Shown here piece by piece: positions 1-8,254 of a DNA stretch of 64,000 bases. Each line of letters opens with the position of its first letter. Position 1 is the first letter of the stretch. The stretch is from Clostridia bacterium (GTDB lineage Bacteria; Bacillota; Clostridia; UMGS1810). The DNA lies in the NCBI GenBank assembly GCA_017481205.1, contig JAFUPN010000010.1, forward strand, positions 17,365-81,364, given 5' to 3'. The notes below the pieces were generated by a model. The model did no database searches and was not told the DNA's origin. It saw only the letters and a list, made by a program, of their open reading frames with translations. The position numbers and the translations under genes are program-made.

Positions 1-664
1 TATCTGATATCAGACCATCCTCGAAATTAACATCACTGCTCTCCGACATTATTTCAGACTTAAATTCATCAAGGCTGACTGTATGTGCCGATGCAAATTT
101 GGGACTTTTTGCATCTTCTGCACTTTCAACACTTGTGAGGTACGGTCTGCTGTTTCCCCAAACATCGGCAGCATTCTCTGTCCTGCCCGAGCTGGTGGAA
201 TGAAACACCGCTGATATAGGTTCTCCGTCATACAAAATAATTTCTCCGGATGTGTCGTAAACTGCTGAGCTGATTTTGTTATAATATTTTTTAAAATTGC
301 TTCCCCATTGAGTCTTTAGTACATCCACAGTCTTATACGCCTGACAGTGAGACGAATCGGTGCAGATATCTGCGCCGGCATGATTTGAACAGCCTCTCTT
401 ATTTACAAAATATGTACGTGCCGCAACAGCTTGTGCCTTGAGTGCCTCTGTATGAAATTCTGCCGGCATCTCCGCTGCAACAACCCCAGTTATATACTCC
501 TCCAGCTTCATTGTAACAACTGAACCGGTTTCTGTATCGAATACATTAATTTCTCTGTCAATCGGCACATCGTTATCCTGCACAGGAAATAATTTCACCG
601 TGAAAATTGGAGTGAGCATCAAAGAAATAATAAAAAATGCAATTTTGGTTTTAAAAAAATTCAT
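1..664 (-). CDS. spoIID: Stage II sporulation protein D (SpoIID), 3' end cut by window edge
   Basis: Membrane-anchored peptidoglycan lytic transglycosylase used with SpoIIM/SpoIIP during forespore engulfment (family knowledge). The frame is open from ATG at 664 to the window edge, giving 221 codons. It has an N-terminal hydrophobic anchor (about residues 8-27), the family signature VVAAEMPAEF (residues 61-70, with the presumed catalytic Glu65), AQAVAARTYFV (78-87), Cys/His residues 92-107 fitting the zinc site, and an STSSGRTENAADVWG stretch. The start is set by AGGAGA seven bases upstream. The C-terminus lies outside the window. It indicates a sporulating lineage. Confidence 0.93.
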   Translation of the reverse strand, partial: MNFFKTKIAFFIISLMLTPIFTVKLFPVQDNDVPIDREINVFDTETGSVVTMKLEEYITGVVAAEMPAEFHTEALKAQAVAARTYFVNKRGCSNHAGADICTDSSHCQAYKTVDVLKTQWGSNFKKYYNKISSAVYDTSGEIILYDGEPISAVFHSTSSGRTENAADVWGNSRPYLTSVESAEDAKSPKFASAHTVSLDEFKSEIMSESSDVNFEDGLISD

Positions 665-798
665 AATCAATCTCCTATAGTAGTTACCGATATGACATTC
701 CGCCGCAAAAGCTATTGTAATAGTCACGAAAGAAATGCCAGTTTTTTCGTAAATTTATTTAAATATATATAAATTCGGAATAATTATCCAAAATACTC

Positions 799-827
799 TT
801 GATTTGCAAGTCAAAAAGTGATATAAT
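799..827 (+). promoter_or_regulatory. Sigma-A type promoter for citrate synthase
   Basis: TTGATT (799-804), 17-bp spacer, TATAAT (822-827) preceded by TG at 819-820 (extended -10). Transcription would start near 834, only a few bases before the repeat element at 842. The element therefore sits between promoter and gene and becomes the 5' leader of the citrate synthase mRNA. Confidence 0.65.
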
Positions 828-841
828 TCAAAATATATGAT

Positions 842-1117
842 TAGCCGAAAGATAATAATCCGAACCCGCCTTAAACAGCGCAATTCCGGCATCTTTCGGT
901 TTGTCATCTTAGCAAGGCGTCAGCCTTGCTTCATCTTCCGCACCAAAATCTGCATGAAATTTCATCTGTTTAAGGTCACAGAATTTTCAAATATAGGATT
1001 TTGGTTGCGCAAGGCAAAAAACGCAGGTAATCCTTGGCGGATTACCGAGTATTTTAACGCAACGAAAGCGAAAATCCAACTTTGAAAATCGTGGTTCGGA
1101 TTATTATCTTTCGGCTA
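842..1117. repeat. MITE-like element with 25-bp terminal inverted repeats
   Basis: A 276-bp non-coding block whose ends are perfect 25-bp inverted repeats (842-866 and 1093-1117, beginning TAGCCGAAAGATAATAATCC). The outermost TA at each end could be a target duplication. The interior contains hairpins (for example AGCAAGGC/GCCTTGCT near 911-930 and GGTAATCC/GGATTACC near 1026-1046). The first 62 bp are homologous to a palindromic repeat at 28635-28695, and the first 18 bp recur at 34962-34979. The right end abuts the AGGAGG ribosome binding site of citrate synthase. A plus-strand ORF inside (837-1085) has no coding features. A weak outward -35/-10 pair (TTGAAA 1082, TATCTT 1105) is present, but its start site would overlap the ribosome binding site. 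Confidence 0.8.
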
Positions 1118-1130
1118 GGAGGTTAGAACT

Positions 1131-2480
1131 ATGGACATGACAGAAAAGATGAAACAACTCACCATGGAATCTTACAACTGCTATAACATTCCATCTGATT
1201 CCTACAGCTCGCAAAACCTTAAACGCGGACTCAGAAATGCCGACGGCACCGGTGTTCTTGCCGGTGTTACCCGTGTAAGTGAGGTTCACGGATATGTAAT
1301 GAGCGAAGACGAAAAATGCCCCATTGAAGGCAAGCTTACATACAGAGGCTACGATATATACGACCTGACTAAAAATCCCGGCATTGACCACAGATTCGGT
1401 TTTGAAGAAATAACCTATCTTCTCATGTTCGGCAAGCTGCCGACTGATGATGAGCTCCGGGAGTTCTGCACTTATCTTGCGGAACACAGAGAGCTTCCCG
1501 AATATTTTGTTGAGGATATGATTCTTAAGGCACCCAGCCCGAATATCATGAACAAAATGGCTCGTTCGGTGCTTGCACTGTATTCCTATGATAACGATCC
1601 CGACCCTACAAATATAGAAAATGTAATGCGCCAGTCTCTGCAGCTTGTTGCAAGAATGCCAATGATTGCTGCATATGGCTACAGCGCAAAGGTACATCAT
1701 TATGACAAAAAGAGTCTTATTCTCCACCAGCCTAAGCCGGAGCTTTCCACAGCGGAAAATCTGCTCAGGATGCTCAGCTATCACAAGCAGTATACCCCTC
1801 TTGATGCTGAGGTACTTGACACTGCGCTTATGCTCCATGCAGAGCACGGCGGCGGAAATAACTCAACATTTACAACCCGTGTACTCTCCTCTTCGGGAAC
1901 AGATACATATTCTGCCATAGGAAGTGCCATATGCTCCCTGAAAGGGCCCAAGCACGGCGGTGCCAACGCGCAGGTTATAGGAATGTTTGATGACCTTCAG
2001 GCGACTGTATCCGACTGGACAAACGAAAATCAGGTATATGACTACCTGGTAAAGATTGTCCGCAAGGAGGCATACAACAAATCCGGTCTTATCTACGGTA
2101 TGGGACATGCTGTATATACGCTGTCCGACCCAAGAGCTGTTCTTCTTAAGGAAAAGGCAAGAAAGCTCTGTGAGGACCGCGGCGAAATGGACATCTTTAA
2201 TCTGTACGATACTGTAGAAAGACTCTCTCCTTCTGTTTTCCATGAAATCACAGGAAAGAATAAAACAATTTGTGCAAATGTAGACTTATATTCAGGTCTC
2301 GTATACAGATTGCTCAAAATCCCCGAAGAGATGTTCACTCCCCTATTTGCAATAGCAAGAACGGCAGGTTGGTGCGCTCACCGAATGGAGGAGGTTATCT
2401 CCGGAGGCAGAATTATCCGTCCGGCATACAAAAATGTTGTTAAGCGCGGAATGCAGTATCTCGATATTGCTGACAGATAA
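1131..2480 (+). CDS. gltA: Citrate synthase
   Basis: Condenses acetyl-CoA and oxaloacetate to citrate; in anaerobic Clostridia this usually feeds 2-oxoglutarate and glutamate synthesis. The 449-residue protein fits the clostridial citrate/2-methylcitrate synthase group. Visible motifs are GKLTYRGYDIYDLT (substrate-binding region), LHAEHGGGNNSTFTTRV with the catalytic His, GPKHGGANAQV, the second catalytic His in GLIYGMGHAVYTLSDPR, and a late Asp/Arg region. The start is set by AGGAGG nine bases upstream of ATG. It is monocistronic with its own terminator. The leader is interrupted by a MITE-like element. Substrate specificity (citrate versus methylcitrate) cannot be decided from sequence alone. 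Confidence 0.93.
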   Translation: MDMTEKMKQLTMESYNCYNIPSDSYSSQNLKRGLRNADGTGVLAGVTRVSEVHGYVMSEDEKCPIEGKLTYRGYDIYDLTKNPGIDHRFGFEEITYLLMFGKLPTDDELREFCTYLAEHRELPEYFVEDMILKAPSPNIMNKMARSVLALYSYDNDPDPTNIENVMRQSLQLVARMPMIAAYGYSAKVHHYDKKSLILHQPKPELSTAENLLRMLSYHKQYTPLDAEVLDTALMLHAEHGGGNNSTFTTRVLSSSGTDTYSAIGSAICSLKGPKHGGANAQVIGMFDDLQATVSDWTNENQVYDYLVKIVRKEAYNKSGLIYGMGHAVYTLSDPRAVLLKEKARKLCEDRGEMDIFNLYDTVERLSPSVFHEITGKNKTICANVDLYSGLVYRLLKIPEEMFTPLFAIARTAGWCAHRMEEVISGGRIIRPAYKNVVKRGMQYLDIADR

Positions 2481-2487
2481 ACAGTGG

Positions 2488-2516
2488 TAAAAAGCGGACT
2501 TCGGTTCGCTTTTTTA
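2488..2516 (+). terminator. Rho-independent terminator after citrate synthase
   Basis: The stem AAAAGCGGAC-TTCG-GTTCGCTTTTTT has a stable UUCG tetraloop and a T-run. It lies between convergent genes and overlaps the end of cwlD, so it may work in both directions. Confidence 0.8.
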
Positions 2517-3236
2517 TTTACCCAAATATTCAAGTATTCCGGCATATACCGCAAAAGCGATTTTGTCCTGATATTCCTCGGTTTGCAGCAAGCTTTCTTC
2601 TTGAGAATTTGACAAAAAACCGCATTCAACGATTACCGACGGCACTTTACTGTCCTTGAGAATAAATATACTTCCATCGGTTGTTTTTGCAACACGATTA
2701 TTGTCCGGAGCAACCATTTCTTTTAACTTAGATTGAATGGTATCGCCGAGAACCTTACTTTCAGCAGGTTCTTTGGCATAAAACACCTGAGCACCGCTAT
2801 ATTGACTTTCCGGAAATTTGTTCATATGGATGCTTACAAAAGCATCACAGCCGCTATCATTTTTAAAATCCCGACGTGTTTTAAGATCTGAGCGTTTGAT
2901 TTCTCTGATTTTTTGATTAAGATTTTCTACAACTGCATTATCATCCGCTCTTGTAAGTAAAACTTGTGCTCCGCCCTGCTCAAGAAGCTTTTGCAATTTA
3001 AAAGCTATGGCAAGATTAAGGTCTTTTTCCATAACTCCGCTCTCTCCCACTGCTCCGCCGTCAGGGTAGCCGTGACCGGCATCAATAACAATTACCCTAC
3101 CGCTTACCGGTATTGCCGATGTGACAACGCTCTCAGCTCCGTCCTTTATATAATTGAATGTAATAAAAGCAAGCAAAACAGCCATCAGGCAGGAGATTAT
3201 ATCATATTTTTTTAAAGTCAGAAACAAAAAAATCAC
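2514..3236 (-). CDS. cwlD: N-acetylmuramoyl-L-alanine amidase, CwlD type
   Basis: Zinc amidase (Amidase_3) that cleaves stem peptides from MurNAc. CwlD orthologues make muramic-delta-lactam in the spore cortex (family knowledge). The 240 residues match the usual CwlD length of about 237. A single N-terminal membrane segment is followed by the catalytic domain with zinc ligands in IDAGHGYPDGGAVGESG and the downstream Glu (VMEKDLNLAI), SIHMN, and the catalytic Glu in VIVECGFLSN. The start is uncertain. The annotated GTG (3236) has little Shine-Dalgarno sequence, and an in-frame TTG at 3227 follows AGGGCGTGA with better spacing. It is convergent with citrate synthase. Together with SpoIID it supports a spore-forming host. 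Confidence 0.88.
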   Translation of the reverse strand: MIFLFLTLKKYDIISCLMAVLLAFITFNYIKDGAESVVTSAIPVSGRVIVIDAGHGYPDGGAVGESGVMEKDLNLAIAFKLQKLLEQGGAQVLLTRADDNAVVENLNQKIREIKRSDLKTRRDFKNDSGCDAFVSIHMNKFPESQYSGAQVFYAKEPAESKVLGDTIQSKLKEMVAPDNNRVAKTTDGSIFILKDSKVPSVIVECGFLSNSQEESLLQTEEYQDKIAFAVYAGILEYLGK

Positions 3237-3300
3237 GCCCTATGAATGTATTTATAATAATACATATTCTCACAGAAGCGTGATTATAACACTATTCAGT

Positions 3301-3861
3301 TTATTTTTTATTGGTCTTTTTACTCTTATATACAAGCCTATTGAAAAATTCTTCAACAAAATTATAATTCTTTACTCCGCAAAAATATCCAATCAAAAGC
3401 GGAAAAGCAGGAAACACTGCTACAATAAAACTCACATGTCTGATATGGCGTACACTGTACATAAAAGCCACCAAAAATTCACAGAACCATATGCGGAAGG
3501 CTGCAACAGACAGACCGGAATTTTCTACAGACAAGCCAAAGGATACAGCCCACAGAATTATTCCAAGCACAGCAAAAATCAAACTGAGTATAATACCCTC
3601 GGTATATTTCATCTTAAGAGGTTCTTCTCCTTCGGCAAGATGATTATTGTGAATTTTAATAGATTTGTATTCCTTGTTAGCCATATTCCAGGCTGCGGTA
3701 AAATAAACATCAAACAATATCATTATAGCCAGAACAGAATACAAAATTTTACCTATAGTAAAATCAATTATTCCGGGAAACATCATAACAAACATCATAC
3801 ATCCGAGAGAACAAAGCGCGTGAATTCCGATTGTTTTAAAAAAGTTTTTTAAAATAAGCAT
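3301..3861 (-). CDS. Integral membrane protein of unknown function
   Basis: A 186-residue protein starting MLILKNFFKTIG, with GGAGG seven bases before ATG 3861. A longer reading frame up to 3948 lacks such a site. About four hydrophobic segments are visible (residues 8-30, 35-58, 85-112 and 140-165), with a charged stretch between the second and third (NKEYKSIKIHNNHLAEGEEP) and a basic C-terminus. I do not recognise the family. It lies alone between cwlD and thrS. Confidence 0.6.
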   Translation of the reverse strand: MLILKNFFKTIGIHALCSLGCMMFVMMFPGIIDFTIGKILYSVLAIMILFDVYFTAAWNMANKEYKSIKIHNNHLAEGEEPLKMKYTEGIILSLIFAVLGIILWAVSFGLSVENSGLSVAAFRIWFCEFLVAFMYSVRHIRHVSFIVAVFPAFPLLIGYFCGVKNYNFVEEFFNRLVYKSKKTNKK

Positions 3862-3976
3862 ATTTATACCTCCATAAGTGTCAATATATATTATAAATAA
3901 AATTGTCAGAAAAATCAAGTATATTAATAATTTTGACTGATAATTCAAAATTTGTTAACATATTGTCGATGTTTGC

Positions 3977-4005
3977 TTGACAATAGTTTTTTGAAGTATT
4001 ATAAT
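3977..4005 (+). promoter_or_regulatory. thrS promoter
   Basis: Consensus TTGACA (3977-3982), 17-bp spacer, TATAAT (4000-4005). The predicted start near 4012 leaves a leader of under 30 bases, so there is no room for a T-box upstream of thrS. Confidence 0.85.
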
Positions 4006-4040
4006 AATATAGATATATTATTTAATAGTGGAGGTATACC

Positions 4041-5984
4041 ATGATTACAATTAAGTTAAATGACGGAAAAACGGCTGAATTTGAAAACAGTGTTACGGTT
4101 TACGACGCTGTAAGAACAATTGACGCAGAGCTTACCAAAGGTGCTCTGGGTGCGGTTGTCAACGGTGAGGTAACCGGTCTTACCACTACCGTCACTACCG
4201 ACAGCACCGTTTCTGTGCTCACATTTAATGACGATGAGGGAAAGCGTATACTTCGCCACACCGCATCACACATACTTGCTCAGGCTGTTAAGAGACTTTA
4301 TCCCGAGACAAAGCTCGCTATCGGTCCGGCAATTGATAACGGCTTCTATTACGATTTCGACAACGACAACGGTTTTACCGCTGAGGACCTTAAGAAAATT
4401 GAAGCTGAAATGAAAAAAATAGTTAAAGAAAATATCAAGCTCGAAAGATTTACTCTTCCAAGAAGCGAAGCTATCAAGCTTATGAAAGATATGAACGAGC
4501 CCTACAAGGTTGAGCTTATTGAAGATTTGCCCGAGGACGCGGAGATATCCTTCTACAAGCAGGGTGATTTTACAGACCTTTGTGCAGGTCCTCATCTGTT
4601 TTCAACAGCTCCGGTAAAGGCATTCAAGCTTATGAGTGTTACCGGTGCTTACTGGAGAGGCAACGAAAACAATAAAATGCTCCGCCGTATCTACGGTACT
4701 GCATTTACCAATAAAGACGACCTTAACGAATACATTCAGCAGCAGGAAGAAGCAAGAAAAAGAGACCACAATAAGCTTGGCAGAGAGCTCGGCTTTTTTA
4801 CCACTGTTGATACCATCGGTCAGGGTCTGCCTATCCTTCTTCCAAAGGGTGCCAAGGTTATTCAGCTGCTGCAGAGATACGTTGAAGACTACGAATATTC
4901 CAAGGGCTGGCAGATGACAAAAACTCCTCTTATGGCAAAATCAGACCTTTACAAGGTTTCAGTTCACTGGGATCACTATCAGGACGGTATGATTGTTATG
5001 GGCGACGAGGAAAAAGATAAGGAAGTATTTGCGCTCCGTCCCATGACATGCCCATTCCAGTATCAGGCTTATCTTAACAAAGCAAGAAGCTACAGAGACC
5101 TTCCCTTAAGATACAGCGAGACCTCAACGCTCTTCAGAAATGAAGCCTCAGGTGAAATGCACGGTCTTATTAGAGTAAGACAGTTTACTATTTCCGAAGG
5201 TCACCTTATGTGCCGTCCCGACCAGCTTGAAGCAGAGTTCAAGAGTTGCCTTGAGATTGCTATGCACATGCTTAAAACCGTTGGTCTGTATGAGGATGTA
5301 TCCTACAGATTTTCTCAGTGGGATCCCGATAACAGAGATAAATACATCGGCACAGAAGAACAGTGGGATGAGGCGCAGAGCATCATGAAAAAGATACTTG
5401 ACCATTTGGAAATCCCATACGTTATCGGTATTGGTGAAGCTGCATTCTACGGTCCCAAGCTTGATATACAGATAAAAAATGTATTCGGCAAGGAAGACAC
5501 GCTTATCACTCTTCAGATTGACCAGATGCTGGCAGAAAAATTTGGTATGGAATATACCGATACTGACGGCGAGAAAAAAAATCCCTACATTATTCACAGA
5601 ACATCAATCGGCTGCTACGAGAGAACTCTTGCTCTGCTTATCGAAAAATACGCCGGTGCATTCCCCACATGGCTTGCACCTACACAGGTACAGATTATCC
5701 CTGTATCAGAAAAGCATTTTGACTATGCCGAAAAAATACACAATGCCCTCAAAAACAGCGGCGTAAGAGTCGAAACTGACTGGAGAAACGAAAAGCTTGG
5801 TTACAAAATCCGTGAAGCACAGCTGGAAAAGGTACCTTACATGCTTATACTCGGCGACAAGGAAATTGAAGAAAATGCAGTTTCCGTACGTTCCAGAAAG
5901 GACGGCGACCTTGGTTCACAATCCATTGAAGAATTTATCGCAAGAATCAAGGATGACGTTGATAATAAAACTCTTAACTATTAA
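4041..5984 (+). CDS. thrS: Threonyl-tRNA synthetase
   Basis: Charges tRNA-Thr and edits mischarged Ser-tRNA. The 647 residues are full length. The order is TGS domain (1-61), the editing domain with RHTASHILAQAV (HxxxH) and DLCAGPHL (the Cys and His completing the editing zinc-like site), the class II catalytic core with motif 2 (SYRDLPLRYSETSTLFRNE, RVRQFTISEGH), the zinc-site Cys in RPMTCPFQYQ, motif 3 (IGCYERTLALLIEKY), and the anticodon-binding domain (PTQVQIIPVS onward). The CPF form of the zinc motif is unlike E. coli (CPGH) and resembles the alternative clostridial ThrRS subgroup. GGAGG precedes the ATG by seven bases. Confidence 0.96.
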   Translation: MITIKLNDGKTAEFENSVTVYDAVRTIDAELTKGALGAVVNGEVTGLTTTVTTDSTVSVLTFNDDEGKRILRHTASHILAQAVKRLYPETKLAIGPAIDNGFYYDFDNDNGFTAEDLKKIEAEMKKIVKENIKLERFTLPRSEAIKLMKDMNEPYKVELIEDLPEDAEISFYKQGDFTDLCAGPHLFSTAPVKAFKLMSVTGAYWRGNENNKMLRRIYGTAFTNKDDLNEYIQQQEEARKRDHNKLGRELGFFTTVDTIGQGLPILLPKGAKVIQLLQRYVEDYEYSKGWQMTKTPLMAKSDLYKVSVHWDHYQDGMIVMGDEEKDKEVFALRPMTCPFQYQAYLNKARSYRDLPLRYSETSTLFRNEASGEMHGLIRVRQFTISEGHLMCRPDQLEAEFKSCLEIAMHMLKTVGLYEDVSYRFSQWDPDNRDKYIGTEEQWDEAQSIMKKILDHLEIPYVIGIGEAAFYGPKLDIQIKNVFGKEDTLITLQIDQMLAEKFGMEYTDTDGEKKNPYIIHRTSIGCYERTLALLIEKYAGAFPTWLAPTQVQIIPVSEKHFDYAEKIHNALKNSGVRVETDWRNEKLGYKIREAQLEKVPYMLILGDKEIEENAVSVRSRKDGDLGSQSIEEFIARIKDDVDNKTLNY

Positions 5985-5990
5985 TTATTC

Positions 5991-6022
5991 AAATCAGGCA
6001 GACAACTGTTTGCCTGATTTTT
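5991..6022 (+). terminator. thrS terminator
   Basis: A 10-bp stem, AAATCAGGCA / TGCCTGATTT, with a 10-base loop followed by Ts. Confidence 0.88.
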
Positions 6023-6083
6023 ACTTAAAACCATATTTACTTTAACATGAAATTGAAGTAAAATGTACAAAGAGGTGATTGTA

Positions 6084-7457
6084 ATGAAATCAACTGTAAA
6101 ATACGTGTGTCAGGAATGTGGCTATACTTCACCGAAGTGGCTGGGGAAATGTCCTTCCTGCAGTGAATGGAATACACTTGTTGAAGAAATAGAACTACCA
6201 AAAACCAAATACGGCTCGGTAACTGCCCCAGCATCTCAGGTGAGCAATTCTTCTGCGCCAAAAAAGCTCTCACAAATCAAAACCAACGAAGAAAAACGCT
6301 TTAAAACCTATTCAAGAGAGCTTGACAGAGTTCTTGGCGGAGGTATCGTTCCCGGTTCTCTGGTTTTGGTAGGCGGCGACCCGGGCATAGGAAAATCAAC
6401 TCTGCTTCTGCAGATTTGCAACGGACTTGGTAAGGAATGTAATATACTTTATGTGTCCGGAGAGGAATCAGAAGCTCAGATTAAAATGAGAGCAGACAGA
6501 CTTGGCATAACCACTGAAAATCTGCTTCTCATGGGCGAAACCAACCTTGACAGCATCATTTACCATGCAAAAGAGGTTATGCCCACCGTAATGATAATAG
6601 ACTCAATACAGACCATATTCAAATCCGACCTGACATCGGCACCCGGTAGTGTGGGACAGGTTCGCGAGGCAACACATTTTCTTATGCGCCTTGCAAAAGA
6701 AAACAATATCGCAATATTTATTGTAGGTCATGTAACCAAGGATGGAAATATAGCAGGTCCAAGAGTCCTGGAGCACATGGTGGACTGCGTGCTGTACTTT
6801 GAGGGTGAGCGTCATCAATCCTACAGGATACTCAGGACTGTAAAAAACCGATTTGGTTCGACTAATGAGATTGGTGTATTTGAAATGAAGGATACAGGTC
6901 TGGAGGAAGTGGAAAACCCCTCTCAGATGCTTATATCCGGAAGACCCAAGGATGCATCCGGCTCTACAGTTGTGTGCACCCTTGAGGGTACCAGACCGGT
7001 ACTTGCCGAGGTTCAGGCACTATCTACCCCGACAGGCTTTGGCAATCCTCGAAGGATGGCAACCGGCTTTGACTTTAACAGAGCAATACTGCTTACAGCA
7101 ATTCTTGAAAAAAAGTTGAACTACGGAATGCAGAATCTTGATATATACATAAACGTTATCGGAGGTCTAAGAATCAATGAGCCGGCAACAGACCTTGCGG
7201 TGATAACCGCCATAGCATCAAGCTGCAAAAATTTTGTTATTAACTCCAAAACAATAATACTCGGTGAGGTTGGTCTGACCGGCGAAGTACGGTCGGTAAG
7301 CTATGCCGACAGAAGAATAAACGAAGCAAAAAAAATGGGATTTGAAAAATGCATTATCCCCAAAAGCAATATGAAGGGAAACGAAGCCATCAAGGATATT
7401 GAACTGATACCCGTTACCACAGTGAGACAGGCAATACATATATTGGAAAATATGTGA
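6084..7457 (+). CDS. radA: DNA repair protein RadA
   Basis: RecA-like ATPase that promotes branch migration in recombinational repair. The 457-residue protein starts at ATG 6084, with AGAGGTG upstream; an earlier in-frame ATG at 6063 lies within that leader. It has an N-terminal zinc finger (CQECGY...CPSC), Walker A GGDPGIGKST, the RadA-specific KNRFGSTNEIGVFEM motif, and a C-terminal Lon-protease-like domain (residues about 310-457, including GEVGLTGEVRSV). It follows thrS but is separated from it by a terminator. Confidence 0.96.
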   Translation: MKSTVKYVCQECGYTSPKWLGKCPSCSEWNTLVEEIELPKTKYGSVTAPASQVSNSSAPKKLSQIKTNEEKRFKTYSRELDRVLGGGIVPGSLVLVGGDPGIGKSTLLLQICNGLGKECNILYVSGEESEAQIKMRADRLGITTENLLLMGETNLDSIIYHAKEVMPTVMIIDSIQTIFKSDLTSAPGSVGQVREATHFLMRLAKENNIAIFIVGHVTKDGNIAGPRVLEHMVDCVLYFEGERHQSYRILRTVKNRFGSTNEIGVFEMKDTGLEEVENPSQMLISGRPKDASGSTVVCTLEGTRPVLAEVQALSTPTGFGNPRRMATGFDFNRAILLTAILEKKLNYGMQNLDIYINVIGGLRINEPATDLAVITAIASSCKNFVINSKTIILGEVGLTGEVRSVSYADRRINEAKKMGFEKCIIPKSNMKGNEAIKDIELIPVTTVRQAIHILENM

Positions 7458-7461
7458 TTTT

Positions 7462-7498
7462 AAAACAGGAATTCACCATAACGGCGAATTCCTGTTTT
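7462..7498. terminator. Bidirectional terminator between radA and the stalk-domain gene
   Basis: A 13-bp perfect stem, AAAACAGGAATTC / GAATTCCTGTTTT, with an 11-base loop. A/T runs on both sides suit both convergent genes. Confidence 0.88.
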
Positions 7499-7506
7499 GA
7501 TTTTGG

Positions 7507-8235
7507 TTAGTTATTCCATGTAATGGTAACCTCAGACATAAGACCTGTGAGAATTTCTTCAAAGAGCTTATCCTTATCTTCCTGACTGAAGTCATTGAAA
7601 GTAGATGAGAGGTAAATCTGAGACTTGAGCTCATTTACTTCTCTTATATGCTTATACAGATTATCTGTATAGCCCTGTTCTTCCATTTTTTTCTTAAATT
7701 CTTCCTCGCCGCCATGCTGCATATACATAAACTGAAGCATGTTTTCGTAGTTAAGAACATAATTTCTGTCAATATAAATATCAAGAGCATTTGCAATCTG
7801 CATTGTCATAATATTTCTTTCAATTTCAGCTTTAACTGCAGCATTGAGTTCTTCTTCTGTTGCATACTCGTTGATAGCAGCAAGATGTTTGCTGTAATCT
7901 GCATACATGGTGTCTGTAATCACATAGCCGTTGATAGAACCAACCTGCTCTCCTTCATATTTGAATGAGCAGTCGGTAACAATTTTTGCAATATTGTTCT
8001 TCTCATCATATTCAACACCCTTGCCAAAGGTTTCGGCAATGGCACGCAGGGGAACATATGTAGTGCCGTTGTATACAAAGTTATCTTCTTCAAAGCTGCG
8101 TCCGTCAATTGTGATGCCAATTGTGTTTCTTACAACAGTTATACTTTCATATACATCTCTTGCAAGAGCAGGCAGTGAGAAAATAAGGGCTCCGGTAATA
8201 ATTCCGGCAGCAAAGGTTTTTACATTTTTGTTCAT
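7507..8235 (-). CDS. Secreted stalk-domain protein with SurA/PrsA-like chaperone region
   Basis: A 242-residue protein starting MNKNVKTFAAGIITGALIF, a signal peptide or anchor ending near ALA-RD. The start at 8235 has AAGGAG upstream; the frame extends further into prfB without a ribosome binding site. Residues about 38-85 form a copper-amine-oxidase N-terminal-like ('stalk') domain (ITIDGRSFEEDNFVYNGTTY, VPLRAIAETFG, VEYDEKNNIAKI). After this comes GSINGYVITDTMYADY and a long helical stretch ending ITWNN, which resembles the N-terminal chaperone domain of SurA/PrsA-type foldases. No PPIase domain follows. It is the last gene of secA-prfB, 20 bp after prfB, which suits a role with secreted proteins. 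The SurA relation is an inference from pattern only. Confidence 0.7.
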   Translation of the reverse strand: MNKNVKTFAAGIITGALIFSLPALARDVYESITVVRNTIGITIDGRSFEEDNFVYNGTTYVPLRAIAETFGKGVEYDEKNNIAKIVTDCSFKYEGEQVGSINGYVITDTMYADYSKHLAAINEYATEEELNAAVKAEIERNIMTMQIANALDIYIDRNYVLNYENMLQFMYMQHGGEEEFKKKMEEQGYTDNLYKHIREVNELKSQIYLSSTFNDFSQEDKDKLFEEILTGLMSEVTITWNN

Positions 8236-8254
8236 AATAATAATCTCCTTTGTA

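Noticed and set aside
837..1085. 82-codon plus-strand ORF upstream of citrate synthase
   Set aside because: It lies within a MITE-like repeat, has no ribosome binding site and no protein-like composition; it follows the palindromic sequence.
4006..4040. T-box riboswitch before thrS
   Set aside because: The consensus promoter at 3977-4005 leaves under 30 bases of leader, and no T-box sequence is seen.
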